51,151 nucleotides of DNA from Leptolyngbya sp. BC1307 (GCF_002286735.1 NZ_NRTA01000032.1:1-51151); one strand, 5' to 3'; numbered from the stretch's first letter, positions 1-9,282 are shown. Notes: generated by a model not told the origin, from the sequence alone. Made by a program: numbers and translations.

Positions 1-99
1 GGTTTTGATCGCTGGCGCATGCTGACCAGAAGGCTAAGAGGATGTGATTTATTCTACCACCCATAATCTGCCTGCTCTGTCAATGCGTAAGTCCTATTG

Positions 100-912
100 C
101 TATAGAAACTGCCGAAAGTCTTCGTCTTGCTGGCTGAGCTGCGCCCAGTGAGCGCCCTGCTGCTGGCACCAGCTAACTAAGCGATCGCACGCGGGTCTTT
201 CGGTCGCATAGTGCCCGGCATCGATCAGCACCAAATTTTGGTCGCGGCTGGCCTGAAACTGATGAAATTTGCAGTCGGCAGTCAGGTATGCCTGAGCGCC
301 CGTTTTGCTCACCGATGGCAGGTAGCCTGCGCCTGATCCGCCCAAGACAGCGACCCGTTGGATGGGCTGCTGCAAATCGGCGGCTGGCGAATAGAGTAAC
401 TGGGGTGGGTCGAGCACAGCTTGAATCTTTTCTAGCAGTTGCTTAAGCGGCAGAGCAGCGGGCAAATTTCCCACTCTACCGTAGCCACGGGCGCTGTCTT
501 GCTGAGGCGCGGTCGGTTCAATCGGGACTGTGGCCTGCAAATTCAGCAGTTGGGCCAGCACGTCGGCGGTCCCATCATTGACCTGGTCAAAGTTGGTATG
601 GGCGCTGTAAATGCCGATGCGGTGAGCGATCGCATTCCTGACCATATCGCCGACGCTATCACCTGCCACTACCGCTGAGAGTCCGCCAAAAATCAGCGGG
701 TGGTGGGCAAAAATTAGATTGACCGGTACGCCCTGAGCTTTAAGGGCGATCGCCTCCTGCATAACTGCCAGGGTAGGCGTCAGGCAAACGAGCACGCCAG
801 CTGGCTCGGAGAGGATGCCCGGTTCTACCTGCCAGCCGCAATTGTCCCACTTTTCTTGCCAGCTCGGCTGAGCCCAGCTCTCAAAGGTGGCAATCAGATC
901 GGCAATCTTCAT
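100..912 (-). CDS. NIF3/YbgI-like dinuclear metal-centre protein
   Basis: Member of the NIF3 family, hexameric proteins with a two-metal site; the cellular role is not settled (GTP cyclohydrolase-like and regulatory roles have been proposed). Seen: the opening MKIADLIATF, the segment WDNCGW, the metal-ligand motif HHPLIFGG, a second motif AHTNFD, and a C-terminal H-Y-A-T-E segment, all in family order. The frame stays open to an ATG at 957, but that longer start lies inside a 16-bp tandem duplication, and family members begin near MKIADL, so I place the start at 912. No Shine-Dalgarno sequence stands out for either start. Length of about 270 residues fits the family. Confidence 0.88.
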   Translation of the reverse strand: MKIADLIATFESWAQPSWQEKWDNCGWQVEPGILSEPAGVLVCLTPTLAVMQEAIALKAQGVPVNLIFAHHPLIFGGLSAVVAGDSVGDMVRNAIAHRIGIYSAHTNFDQVNDGTADVLAQLLNLQATVPIEPTAPQQDSARGYGRVGNLPAALPLKQLLEKIQAVLDPPQLLYSPAADLQQPIQRVAVLGGSGAGYLPSVSKTGAQAYLTADCKFHQFQASRDQNLVLIDAGHYATERPACDRLVSWCQQQGAHWAQLSQQDEDFRQFL

Positions 913-943
913 CTGGTCTTTATTCATCTGGCTTTCATTTCGC

Positions 944-975
944 TGTTTTTGATACATATTGTTTTTGATACATAT
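944..975. repeat. 16-bp perfect tandem duplication
   Basis: TGTTTTTGATACATAT occurs twice head to tail (944-959 and 960-975), immediately upstream of the NIF3-like gene. The copy nearer the gene contains the ATG of the longer possible start, which makes that start less likely. Confidence 0.9.
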
Positions 976-1165
976 GGGAGCTAGCGGTGTAAATTCATCC
1001 TCTAGCGTATAAACTTTGGAAATCTGACCAGTTAATAAGCTGTCACTGTGGGTTCTCTAACTTTGATCAGCAGACCTATAGGATGGGGCCTCCATCGCAT
1101 GCACCTTCTACATTTTCTTTATTTTGGGCGATCAGCTAGCAGAATTATTTAACTGGAGAAACTAG

Positions 1166-2095
1166 ATGCGGGCATTGCGATTTGGTGCGATTTCGACGGC
1201 GGTTAGCCTGGCTGTCTCCGTAGGTTGGAGTGCAGCGGCTACTGCTCAGGAACTCCTCACCGTGCAGGGCGCACTGACAATTGGGGATGCTGTCCTAGAA
1301 GACGGCAGCCTTTACGATGAGTACACCTTTGCGGGCAGCAGTGGCCAGCAGATTACGATTTCTCTCAGCAGCCGAGATTTTGATCCCTACCTGATTTTGC
1401 TTGACCCTCAGGGGCGACGGATTAGCGAAAATGACGATGTCAGCCGCAACAATCGCAACTCGCGGCTGGTGATCACCTTGCCAAGCACCGGCACTTACAC
1501 AGCCGTTGCCAATAGCTATGAATCGGGTAAAACCGGTCAGTACGAGATCAAAATAGAGGCCGGAGAATCTCCAGTTGCCACCCTTCAGGCGATGGTATCT
1601 GAGGCCGTGCCAGGTAGCAGTCCGCCCTGCGATGCCGCTTTGATCAGCGCCATTGGCGATATTGAGACTGATCGGGAAGTTAACGCGGTTGTCAGTGCTG
1701 TACAGCTGCGTGATCGCTACGCAGAGTTTCCTACAGATCGGCCCAATGGCGTCAGAGTAGCGCTAAACGGCCCAGCTACGCTATCGGTTATTCGCTCGTC
1801 GCAGCTATTAGATCAGTTATCGAGCGAGCTGATTCGCAATTGCTCTACCGTTGGCGCTGTCGTCTTCAGATCGGCAGAAACCGGCTTCGAGAAGATTTTT
1901 GGTTTTTTACCCGACCGAGATGAGACCAGCCTGGTTGGGGAGGCCGATGTCGTGCCAGTCGGTGAGTTTACCTGCGTGCCTGTGGCCGCCAATCGCCGGG
2001 CCGGTCGGTCAGCGGCGCGATCACTGGCCTGGGGCGATCAGATCTGCGCGGTAGATAACCCTCGCAGCGGTACCGGCGGCGCTAACCGTAGTTAA
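1166..2095 (+). CDS. Exported protein with PPC-type beta domain
   Basis: A 309-residue protein probably sent across the inner membrane. Residues 1-28 look like a signal peptide, with a cleavage-like end at ATAQ. Residues about 32-130 match the bacterial pre-peptidase C-terminal (PPC) pattern: D-E-Y-T-F, then F-D-P-Y-L-I-L-L-D-P, then G-T-Y-T-A-V-A-N-S-Y, ending G-Q-Y-E-I-K-I. The remaining 170 residues hold several cysteines (PPCDAA, CSTVG, FTCVPV, ICAV) and are not recognised; paired disulfides outside the cytoplasm are plausible. No protease domain is present, so the PPC unit here is probably a binding or stabilising module. CTGGAG lies 7 bases before the ATG. Confidence 0.75.
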   Translation: MRALRFGAISTAVSLAVSVGWSAAATAQELLTVQGALTIGDAVLEDGSLYDEYTFAGSSGQQITISLSSRDFDPYLILLDPQGRRISENDDVSRNNRNSRLVITLPSTGTYTAVANSYESGKTGQYEIKIEAGESPVATLQAMVSEAVPGSSPPCDAALISAIGDIETDREVNAVVSAVQLRDRYAEFPTDRPNGVRVALNGPATLSVIRSSQLLDQLSSELIRNCSTVGAVVFRSAETGFEKIFGFLPDRDETSLVGEADVVPVGEFTCVPVAANRRAGRSAARSLAWGDQICAVDNPRSGTGGANRS

Positions 2096-2096
2096 G

Positions 2097-2152
2097 CCTG
2101 CCAATTCAAGCTTGACAATTTAAGACTGCCAATTCAAGACTGCCGATCAACT
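2097..2152. repeat. Degenerate 14-bp tandem repeat, about four units
   Basis: Four 14-bp units follow the stop of the PPC-domain gene: CCTGCCAATTCAAG (2097-2110), CTTGACAATTTAAG (2111-2124), ACTGCCAATTCAAG (2125-2138) and a diverged fourth at 2139-2152. Units 1 and 3 are nearly identical; 2 and 4 have drifted. Confidence 0.8.
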
Positions 2153-2219
2153 GGGGGACTAGGCTATGGCACAATTGCCATACTGTAATGCGCCTAACAC
2201 CACTCACCCGTAGACTGCT

Positions 2220-2765
2220 GTGAATGTGCCCCTGCCCATTGACGCGATATCGACTGCTCAGCTCAGCAGTATCAAAGCCCAGCTCGATCTGGTGCTGATG
2301 GCCATAGAGGCGCTGACCGGCATGGGTTCTGATGCGGTGCTGGCGGCGGCCCAAGACCTACAGCTTAAGCAAACACTCTCCGACCGAGTTGGCCTGTGGC
2401 GACTGCGGCAATCCAGCCCGCTACGCAAAGGCCAGGGCCGTAAAAAGCTAGATATTGACGAGGCCAGAGCGCTGGTGCTGGTCGTCTGTCATCTGGCTAG
2501 CGGTCATCATCACAGTATTCGCCAGGCCGTTGCCCGCCTAGAGCAGCTCACCGCTAAAGGCGAAGCTCCTCACCGCGCTGCCGTACTGGGCGACTATCTG
2601 GACAACTTTAACAATATGTATTGCGATCGCATGGCCGATCCTGTCCCTGAGACAGAAAAGCTCGCCCAGCTATCGCTCCGCCTGCTGATCGACCTCCTCT
2701 TTTACAGCGCCCCCGGCGGCGAGCGGCAGCTTTGGTTAGCCCTACTAGATCGTTCCAAAGGCTGA
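2220..2765 (+). CDS. Conserved cyanobacterial protein, DUF3038-like
   Basis: A 181-residue soluble, mostly helical protein of unknown function. The segments Q-L-D-L-V-L-M-A-I-E-A-L-T-G, LWRLRQSSPLRKGQGRKK and L-L-I-D-L-L-F-Y-S-A-P-G-G resemble what I recall of the cyanobacteria-restricted DUF3038 family; that assignment is from memory of the family. The start is GTG. A second in-frame GTG two codons later is an alternative, and no strong ribosome site decides between them. It lies 43 bp upstream of aroK on the same strand, so co-transcription is plausible. No catalytic motif is visible. Confidence 0.6.
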   Translation: MNVPLPIDAISTAQLSSIKAQLDLVLMAIEALTGMGSDAVLAAAQDLQLKQTLSDRVGLWRLRQSSPLRKGQGRKKLDIDEARALVLVVCHLASGHHHSIRQAVARLEQLTAKGEAPHRAAVLGDYLDNFNNMYCDRMADPVPETEKLAQLSLRLLIDLLFYSAPGGERQLWLALLDRSKG

Positions 2766-2808
2766 CATAATGTAGCAGTCGCCCCTACGCTAAGAGCCCA
2801 GTCGCCCG

Positions 2809-3474
2809 ATGATGACTGCCGATCTCAAAAAAACCAACCTGTACCTTGTGGGCATGATGGGAGCAGGCAAAACCACCGTTGGCCGTAAACTTGCCAAACG
2901 GCTAGGCTATCGCTTCTTAGACACCGATGCGCTGATTGAGCAGACGGCGGGCCAACCCATTACCGACCTCTTTGCCCAAACGGGCGAAGCCGCCTTTCGC
3001 GCACTCGAAACCCAGGTGCTGGCCCAAGTCTCAGCCCACACTCAGCTCGTGGTCGCAACCGGTGGCGGCATCGTCACGCAGCCGATGAACTGGAGCCACC
3101 TGCGGCATGGCGTCGTGATCTGGCTAGATGTGCCGGTCCCGGTACTGGTCTCCCGGCTGTCGGGCGATACCTCCCGGCCCCTGTTAAAAGATGCCGATAT
3201 AACCACCAAACTCGAATCGCTCCTGGCTGAACGGGGCGATCGCTATGCCCTAGCTGACATTCGCATTGCCTATGAAGGCAGATCGGTTGGCAAAACTTGC
3301 GATCGCATTCTCAGCACCCTTCAGCAGCGCCTCCGCCCCGACCCCAAACTTGCCGCTGGCCAAGTCGTCCTCAGCCAAACCTCAATCAACCCAGTCGCTG
3401 GCTTGGCGAACAACCCAGCCGCTATTCAAACTAACGGCCATCAAACCAACGGCCATCAAACCAAAGCCCACTAA
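2809..3474 (+). CDS. aroK: Shikimate kinase
   Basis: Phosphorylates shikimate at the 3-hydroxyl with ATP, the fifth step of the chorismate pathway, in the cytoplasm. Walker A is G-M-M-G-A-G-K-T at residues 15-22. Substrate-binding residues D40, R64 and the GGG stretch at 85-87 are in place, and the lid arginine is in SGDTSRPLL (R123). The core ends near residue 175. About 45 extra residues follow, ending in three 5-residue units QTNGH, QTNGH, QTKAH that come from a 15-bp tandem repeat. The tail is low in complexity and probably disordered. Two adjacent ATGs (2809, 2812) are equally possible starts. Confidence 0.95.
   Translation: MMTADLKKTNLYLVGMMGAGKTTVGRKLAKRLGYRFLDTDALIEQTAGQPITDLFAQTGEAAFRALETQVLAQVSAHTQLVVATGGGIVTQPMNWSHLRHGVVIWLDVPVPVLVSRLSGDTSRPLLKDADITTKLESLLAERGDRYALADIRIAYEGRSVGKTCDRILSTLQQRLRPDPKLAAGQVVLSQTSINPVAGLANNPAAIQTNGHQTNGHQTKAH
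3426..3470 (+). repeat. 15-bp x 3 in-frame tandem repeat at the 3' end of aroK
   Basis: Units TCAAACTAACGGCCA, TCAAACCAACGGCCA and TCAAACCAAAGCCCA run head to tail just before the aroK stop codon. Because 15 is a multiple of three the frame is kept, and the protein gains Q-T-(N/K)-(G/A)-H repeats. Confidence 0.9.
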
Positions 3475-3521
3475 TTTAATTCCCTTTTCCCTTCCCCTTT
3501 CCCTCTACTCCCAACCCCACC

Positions 3522-4433
3522 ATGCCCCCCTCACCCAGTCTCAACGCGGAAAGCGAATACTTTCAACAAGCTGAAGCTGATCGCGTCCGTATTTTGAGCG
3601 AGGCACTGCCTTACATTCAGCAGTTTCGGGGCCGCACGATGGTCATTAAGTACGGCGGCGCAGCGATGAAAGACAGCAGTCTCAAGGCCAAGGTCATTCG
3701 CGATGTTGTCTTTATGGCCAGCGTCGGCATTCGGCCTGTGGTCGTGCATGGCGGTGGCCCGGAAATCAATACCTGGCTAACCAAGCTCAATATTGATCCT
3801 CAGTTTAAAGACGGGCTGCGCGTCACCGATGCGAAAACTATGGACGTGGTGGAAATGGTGCTAGTGGGCCGGGTGAACAAGGAATTGGTTTCTTTGATTA
3901 ACCAGGCGGGCGGGGCGGCAGTCGGGCTGTGCGGTAAGGACGGCAGTTTGGTAACGGCCCGGCCTAGCTCGGCGCAATCGGGTATCGGGTTTGTCGGCGA
4001 CGTTAGCAGTATTCGCCCCGATCTGGTCAGTTCTCTAGTAGCCGCGAACTATATTCCGGTGATTTCGAGCGTTGCCGCCGATGAAACGGGTCAGGCTTAC
4101 AATATCAACGCCGATACAGTCGCAGGCGAACTAGCCGCTGCTCTGAATGCCGAAAAGCTGATTTTGCTGACGGATACCCCTGGCATCATGGAAGACTTTA
4201 ACGATCCGAGTACGCTAATTAACAAGCTAGATATTCATCAGGCGCGATCGCTCATTGCCAGCGGTGTGGTCTCAGGCGGCATGATTCCGAAGGTGACTTG
4301 CTGTGTGCGATCGCTGGCCCAAGGCGTCCGCGCCGCTCACATTCTCGATGGTCGAATGCCCCATGCGCTGCTGCTCGAAACCTTTTCAGATATGGGCATT
4401 GGCACCATGCTAGTCGCTTCTCACCTGATCTGA
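3522..4433 (+). CDS. argB: N-acetylglutamate kinase
   Basis: Phosphorylates N-acetyl-L-glutamate, the controlled second step of arginine synthesis. Seen: the amino-acid-kinase nucleotide motif V-I-K-Y-G-G-A-A-M (K43), the acetylglutamate loop [10 protein letters not shown] near residue 75, and the C-terminal core LTDTPGIM. In cyanobacteria and plants this enzyme is arginine-inhibited and activated by binding the nitrogen signal protein PII; the N-terminal helix before residue 35 ([13 protein letters not shown]) is of the type seen in the arginine-sensitive hexameric form. The 47-bp leader after aroK is a pyrimidine tract with no Shine-Dalgarno sequence. The same strand and short gap suggest linkage to aroK. 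Confidence 0.95.
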   Translation: MPPSPSLNAESEYFQQAEADRVRILSEALPYIQQFRGRTMVIKYGGAAMKDSSLKAKVIRDVVFMASVGIRPVVVHGGGPEINTWLTKLNIDPQFKDGLRVTDAKTMDVVEMVLVGRVNKELVSLINQAGGAAVGLCGKDGSLVTARPSSAQSGIGFVGDVSSIRPDLVSSLVAANYIPVISSVAADETGQAYNINADTVAGELAAALNAEKLILLTDTPGIMEDFNDPSTLINKLDIHQARSLIASGVVSGGMIPKVTCCVRSLAQGVRAAHILDGRMPHALLLETFSDMGIGTMLVASHLI

Positions 4434-4522
4434 TATCTCAGTTCTAGCAATAGACCCAATCAATAGACCAACGCCGCCCCACTGCAACCCGACCGGGATC
4501 AGCTCCTAAGGAAATCTACCCG

Positions 4523-5410
4523 ATGAAAATTGCAGTGCTCTCGCGTGATGCGGCGCTTTACTCTACCCGGCGGCTGCTCGCGGCGGGAGAAGGGCGGGGC
4601 CACACGATGACGGTGATCAACCCGCTGCGCTGCTACATGGATATCACGGCTCGCAGCCCGCAGCTCCTCTATCAGGGTAGCGTTTTGCCGCTCTTAGATG
4701 CGGTGATTCCTAGAATTGGCCCTTCGCATACGCGCTATGGTACCGCTGTCGTGCGTCAGCTAGAGCAAATGGGGGTGTTTGTCGCTAACCGGGCTGAGGC
4801 AATTTCGCGATCGCGAGACAAACTCCACTGCCTGCAAATTCTCTCTCAGCAGGGCATTGATTTACCGCTGACTAGCTTTGCCCACTCCAATCGCGACATT
4901 GACGGACTGATCGAGCTAGTGGGCGGTGCGCCGCTGGTGATTAAAGTGCTAGAGGGCACTCAGGGCGTTGGGGTAGTACTGGCCGAAACTCACCAGTCAG
5001 CAAAGTCCATGATTGAGGCGCTACGCGAGCTTAAGGCCAATATCTTAGTGCAAGAATTTATCGAAGAAGCGAACGGCGAAGATATTCGCTGCTTTGTGAT
5101 CAAAGGAGAAGTGGTGGCGGCGATGAAGCGGCGCGGCGCACCGGGCGAATTTCGCTCAAACGTGCATCGGGGCGGGCAGAGCAGCGTCGTAGAACTCAGC
5201 CCGGCAGAGCGCCGTATGGCCGTTCGGGCGGTTGAGGCGGTGGGGCTGCAGGTGGCAGGCGTAGATATTTTGCGCGCCGGTCATGGCCCAGTCGTGATTG
5301 AGGTGAATTCTTCGCCGGGGCTAGAGGGAATTGAGGCGGTGACGGGGGTAGATGTGGCGGAGCGGATGGTGGATTTTGTCGTGACGGCGGTGAAAGAACG
5401 GCGAGAATGA
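4523..5410 (+). CDS. rimK: RimK-like ATP-grasp ligase
   Basis: An ATP-grasp carboxylate-amine ligase of the RimK family. The E. coli member adds glutamates to the C-terminus of ribosomal protein S6; the target here is inferred. Seen: the N-terminal RimK domain (residues 1-95), the ATP-grasp loop [19 protein letters not shown], the adenine-binding segment LVQEFIEE, and the metal-binding end [13 protein letters not shown]. The length of 295 residues matches bacterial RimK. AAGGAAA lies 12 bases before the ATG. A related possibility is another RimK-clade ligase acting on a small peptide or cofactor tail. Confidence 0.85.
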   Translation: MKIAVLSRDAALYSTRRLLAAGEGRGHTMTVINPLRCYMDITARSPQLLYQGSVLPLLDAVIPRIGPSHTRYGTAVVRQLEQMGVFVANRAEAISRSRDKLHCLQILSQQGIDLPLTSFAHSNRDIDGLIELVGGAPLVIKVLEGTQGVGVVLAETHQSAKSMIEALRELKANILVQEFIEEANGEDIRCFVIKGEVVAAMKRRGAPGEFRSNVHRGGQSSVVELSPAERRMAVRAVEAVGLQVAGVDILRAGHGPVVIEVNSSPGLEGIEAVTGVDVAERMVDFVVTAVKERRE

Positions 5411-5502
5411 TCGGGGGCAGGGAATATGTAGTCTGTAAAACTATAGCTGGCTTGACTAGAATGGTAACCTGCTTTTACTTCTGAAGAATCTGGATCTGTC
5501 TT

Positions 5503-6333
5503 ATGCATCGGCTTTTTTCAGGCGCGCTATCGGTAGAAGAAAAGACGATTCCGATTCAAGGTTTGCCTGAGCGGCTGGTGGGCACGGTGGTGGCTCAGCT
5601 GTCTGATTTTCATTTTGATGGGCTGCGGCTGTCTGATGCCATGCTCGCAAGAGCGATTGATCGCATTTACGATTTTCACCCTGACCTGATTGCGCTGACG
5701 GGCGATTTTGTCACGCATGACCCGCAGCCGATCTACGAGCTGGCGCGGCGGATTAAGCATTTGCCCAGTCGCTATGGCATGGTGGCCGTACTGGGTAATC
5801 ACGATATTCAGGTGCCGGGGGCGCGTCAGATCGTGACTCGGGCGCTGGAGCAGGCAGATATTGCGGTGCTGTGGAATCAGGTGGCGACACCGCTAGGGGA
5901 AGATTTTCCGGTGGTGGGCTTTGCTGACTACTGGTCGCGTGAGTTTGATCCGACGGTTTTGAACCAGATTGATCCGGCAGTGCCGCGCCTGGTGCTCTCT
6001 CACAATCCGGATACGGCTGAGCCGCTGGCGTCATGGCGAGCTGACTTGCAGCTTTCTGGTCATACGCATGGCGGACAGATATATTTGCCGGGTTTAGGGT
6101 CTGGGCCGCTGGTATGGAAGCGGTTTCGCCAGCGGGTACCGCGCCGGGTTCGCAATAGCATTCCGTTTTTGAGCGATCGCTGTTTTCACGTCGTGCGTCA
6201 CTGGGAATGGGCCCGGGGGCTGCACCGCATCGGTGACAACTGGCTCTATGTAAATCGCGGCTTGGGCACTTATCCGCCCGGTCGTCTCTTTTGCCCGCCG
6301 GAGCTGACGGTGCTTACCCTGATGCGGGCATAA
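5503..6333 (+). CDS. Calcineurin-like metallophosphoesterase (YkuE/YaeI type)
   Basis: A binuclear-metal phosphoesterase. All family metal motifs are in order: D35-x-H37 in QLSDFHFDG, GD68 in ALTGDFV, GNHD at 98-101, H167 in LSHNPD, and G-H-T-H-G-G-Q at 186-192. This set resembles the YkuE/YaeI group, some members of which act on lipid pyrophosphates. There is no signal peptide or transmembrane anchor, so it is probably cytoplasmic or peripheral. The substrate is unknown. The stop lies 6 bp from that of the convergent HTH gene. Confidence 0.85.
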   Translation: MHRLFSGALSVEEKTIPIQGLPERLVGTVVAQLSDFHFDGLRLSDAMLARAIDRIYDFHPDLIALTGDFVTHDPQPIYELARRIKHLPSRYGMVAVLGNHDIQVPGARQIVTRALEQADIAVLWNQVATPLGEDFPVVGFADYWSREFDPTVLNQIDPAVPRLVLSHNPDTAEPLASWRADLQLSGHTHGGQIYLPGLGSGPLVWKRFRQRVPRRVRNSIPFLSDRCFHVVRHWEWARGLHRIGDNWLYVNRGLGTYPPGRLFCPPELTVLTLMRA

Positions 6334-6339
6334 ATGACG

Positions 6340-7047
6340 CTACGAAAGATTTTCTAGCTTGACCTTGGCCCGATGCAATAATTTGCCTTGATACTGATGA
6401 CCGCTGTGAGTGACTCGTACGAGCGCGCCCGGTTCAGCGGTGCCGCCGATCAGCTGGTGGTACTGCGGGTCGTAAGGAAGGGTGGCATCAACAGGCGCGA
6501 TCGCTTCTACGCCCCACTCGGCCATCAGCTGCTCTACGGGCCTGATGAAGGGCAATAGCTTAGCGGCGGGCAATTCTTCACGTTCCTGCGCGCGCTTAGC
6601 AATGGTGGGCCACTGCACTAGCCAGCTTTCCAATGTTTGCAGGGCGTCGATTTGGGTTTGCGATCGCGCCAACGCTACCTGCTGCGCCATCTGCTCTTGT
6701 AACCGCTGATATTCTTTTTGCAAGGCAATTAGCTGCTGTGACTGGGCGACTGAGTTAGATGCTGAGGCAGTTTGATGAGTGTTGGTCAGGCCGAATTCGC
6801 TTAGAAGCGTGTTTAAAGGAATCTCTAAAGCAGCCGCTAGCTGAGCTACCACCCCCAATCGCATCTGAGCGATATTGCCAGACCGCAGCTGCTGAATTTG
6901 CCAGCGAGAGACCCCGGATTGAGTTGCCAACGCTCGGTAGCTAGAAACCTTTGCACGCTGCATCAGCGCCTTTAAGCACTGAGCCGGGTCTACCGGTGCC
7001 TTGAAATCCTCTGTCAAAATGGTGTGCCCTCGATACGCGACAGCCAT
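6340..7047 (-). CDS. HTH protein with coiled coil and GrpE-like C-terminal domain
   Basis: A 235-residue protein in three parts. Residues 35-83 form an XRE-like helix-turn-helix (SYRALATQSGVSRWQIQQL, then ALEIPLNTLL). Residues about 103-145 are a Q/E-rich coiled coil. Residues 177-233 resemble the beta head of the nucleotide-exchange factor GrpE: EWGVEAI, then L-P-Y-D-P-Q-Y-H, then P-G-A-L-V-R-V, and finally G-K-L-L-H-R-A-K-V-K-L. In GrpE the equivalent head opens the nucleotide cleft of DnaK. Here it sits behind a DNA-binding domain, suggesting a regulator or an adaptor to DnaK. Related cyanobacterial proteins have been annotated as GrpE-type chaperones (from memory). The function of this one is unproven. 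Confidence 0.75.
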   Translation of the reverse strand: MAVAYRGHTILTEDFKAPVDPAQCLKALMQRAKVSSYRALATQSGVSRWQIQQLRSGNIAQMRLGVVAQLAAALEIPLNTLLSEFGLTNTHQTASASNSVAQSQQLIALQKEYQRLQEQMAQQVALARSQTQIDALQTLESWLVQWPTIAKRAQEREELPAAKLLPFIRPVEQLMAEWGVEAIAPVDATLPYDPQYHQLIGGTAEPGALVRVTHSGHQYQGKLLHRAKVKLENLS

Positions 7048-7395
7048 GTCTAGCTTAGGCTAAATGCAGGTTCAGCAGCGATCCGAGCACACGGCGGACG
7101 TAGACAAGAACGCGGCGATCGCTGCGGTCAACTGTAAATTTTGCACGTATCTATACAATTTGATAGAGAAACCGTTACGATATAAGCTGCTCATCTGCCG
7201 ACTGACATTGGCTAGCCCCCCCACCGCTATTGCCCCTGCCCCGGCCAACTAGCGCAACCAATGCCGTCTCTAAGCTTCAGCCATCGACTGTTTATGCTCC
7301 TAAGAGCTGTTGAGAACTGCCTGATCGAGCCAGCTCAGCTTTGAAAAAATGATTCAGAAAAATGATTCCAAGGCGGATTTCTTACCGTCTCTGCC
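7048..7395. other. Intergenic region between divergent HTH-GrpE and SpoIID-domain genes
   Basis: This 348-base stretch holds no gene I can support; a 62-codon open frame in it has low-complexity content and no family features. It contains a HIP1 site near 7116, an AT-rich segment near 7140-7185 that could carry promoters, and an 11-bp direct repeat AAAAATGATTC at 7345-7355 and 7358-7368 shortly upstream of the SpoIID-domain gene. Confidence 0.5.
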
Positions 7396-9207
7396 ATGCT
7401 TGCTATGAACCATTTGAGCGATCGCCTTAGAACCACTTTTAGCACCTCTTACCTGGCGACTAGCTGCTCAGCTCTCGGGTTAGGGATAGGAGCGATCGCC
7501 AGTAGCGCTGTGATCGGTGTGGGGATGAGTGGGGCGATCGCCCTGCCCGCCCAAGCCCAATCAGCCAATCGCAACCCAGAAATTGAGGTAGGCATTGTTC
7601 AGCGCTTTGGTGAAAATGAGACCGATAAAATTGTCTTAGCGCCTCTGACCGGCGACCAGCTCAAGGTTGATTTCACCACCAACGGCCAGGCCCAAACCCT
7701 TACCGCTAGTCAGCTACAGATCAACACCGTCATGCAGCCACTCAGCGAGCCGGTATTGCAAGAGTGGGTTGTCCTCAGCACGCACCGCAGCTTTGAGAGC
7801 GCCGAAGACAGCGCCAACCGCTGGCAGGCCGCTGGCATCGCCGCCGAAATCGCCCAGCCCGATGCCTGGCAGGTCTGGGCCAAACGCGATGACTACAGCA
7901 CACCGCTGCTGCGCCGACTGCTGCTCAAAAATTTGCAGGCAGCCGGTGATACCACCGCCTATATTGACAGCCGGGTAGTGACAGAAGTGCCCAAGGTGAC
8001 CTTTACCGCCAACGGCTACCGGTATGTGCGCGACGAATTTACGGTGACCAGCAGCAACCGCCGCATTCAAATGGGCCGGGGCGATGGCCCGACTTTTCGC
8101 GATCTGTTTGCGGGCGATATGAACATTCAGCCCAACGCTTACGGCACCTATACGCTAGTCAACCAGGTACCGATAGAGGACTATCTGCGCGGGGTGGTAC
8201 CGCATGAAATTGGGGTCAGCGCTCCCCGGCAGGCGATTGAAGCGCAGGCAATTTTGGCTCGCACTTACGCACTGCGCAACCTCAGACGATTTGCCATTGA
8301 TGACTATGAGATTTGCGCCGATACGCAGTGTCAGGTGTATTTTGGTCTGGCTGAGACTTACCCAATCTCAGATAGTGCGATCGCGGCCACCGCTGGCCAG
8401 GTACTCACCTACAACAACGAACTGATTGACGCCCTCTACTCTTCTACCACTGGCGGCGTCACCGCCCGCTTTACCGACGTTTGGAACGGCGCGGACCGGC
8501 CCTATCTGCGTCCGGTAATCGATTCCTTGCAAACCCGCTGGAATCTAGCGCAGCGTCCGCTCTCAGACGAAGCCAATTTCCGCGCCTTCATCGCCCTTAA
8601 CAGCGGCTTTAATGAAGACGGCTGGGACGCCTTTCGCTGGAATCGCCAAGCCTCGCTCAAAGATATTGAGGTCACCCTCAAAGAGTATCTCTCTAATCGT
8701 CAGCATCCGTTAGCGAACTTCAACCAGGTCACTGCGCTCACCGTCACCGAAAGGGCTGAGTCGGGGCGCGTACAAAAGATCCAGGTCGATACTGACATTG
8801 GCTCTTTTGATCTGGTTAAAGATGAAGCGGTTAAAGCCTTTATTCCACCTCGCAGTTTGCTATTTTACTTGGAGCCGGTTTTTGAAACGCCGACTGCCGC
8901 CGCGCCCAATGCCGCTAGCCCTACTATCAGCGCTGCCAACCCGCTCCAACCGGTTGACAGCAAGCTAAACAGCAAGCCAGGCAGCCTGGAACAGTTGGAA
9001 AAACAGACGACGCCCCCCCCTCAGCCTGTTCTCATCGGCTACAAGTTCATCGGCGGCGGCTTTGGCCACGGCGTAGGCATGAGCCAGACGGGTGCTTACA
9101 ACCTGGGCAAGCAAGGCTACTCTGACGAGCAGATTCTAGAGTTTTACTATCCGGGCACAGCGCTACAGCCGATCAGCGAATCTATTATCTTTTGGGATGC
9201 TGACTAA
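7396..9207 (+). CDS. Exported SpoIID/LytB-domain protein
   Basis: A 603-residue protein with a SpoIID domain, the lytic transglycosylase fold that trims glycan strands in sporulating bacteria; in non-sporulating cyanobacteria a general cell-wall role is inferred. Residues 1-55 look like an export signal ending A-Q-A. A SPOR-like stretch follows (WVVLSTHRSFESAEDSANRW). The core has NQVPIEDYLRGVVPHEIG with E271 in the position of the catalytic glutamate, then QAILARTYALRN, STTGGVTARF, and the end motif GGGFGHGVGMSQTGAY. Residues 505-545 are a Pro/Ala-rich insert before the last motif. ATG codons at 7396 and 7405 are both possible starts. Confidence 0.88.
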   Translation: MLAMNHLSDRLRTTFSTSYLATSCSALGLGIGAIASSAVIGVGMSGAIALPAQAQSANRNPEIEVGIVQRFGENETDKIVLAPLTGDQLKVDFTTNGQAQTLTASQLQINTVMQPLSEPVLQEWVVLSTHRSFESAEDSANRWQAAGIAAEIAQPDAWQVWAKRDDYSTPLLRRLLLKNLQAAGDTTAYIDSRVVTEVPKVTFTANGYRYVRDEFTVTSSNRRIQMGRGDGPTFRDLFAGDMNIQPNAYGTYTLVNQVPIEDYLRGVVPHEIGVSAPRQAIEAQAILARTYALRNLRRFAIDDYEICADTQCQVYFGLAETYPISDSAIAATAGQVLTYNNELIDALYSSTTGGVTARFTDVWNGADRPYLRPVIDSLQTRWNLAQRPLSDEANFRAFIALNSGFNEDGWDAFRWNRQASLKDIEVTLKEYLSNRQHPLANFNQVTALTVTERAESGRVQKIQVDTDIGSFDLVKDEAVKAFIPPRSLLFYLEPVFETPTAAAPNAASPTISAANPLQPVDSKLNSKPGSLEQLEKQTTPPPQPVLIGYKFIGGGFGHGVGMSQTGAYNLGKQGYSDEQILEFYYPGTALQPISESIIFWDAD

Positions 9208-9282
9208 GTTCGCTCCTTTGATAGAAGGGTAAGGGCGATCGCGCTTTCTACACTGGGCGGCAGTCCCAAACGGTAGAAAAGC

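Noticed and set aside
7064-7252. 62-codon open frame upstream of the SpoIID-domain gene
   Set aside because: Composition is not protein-like, it contains a HIP1 site and an AT-rich promoter-like segment, and it has no ribosome site or family feature.
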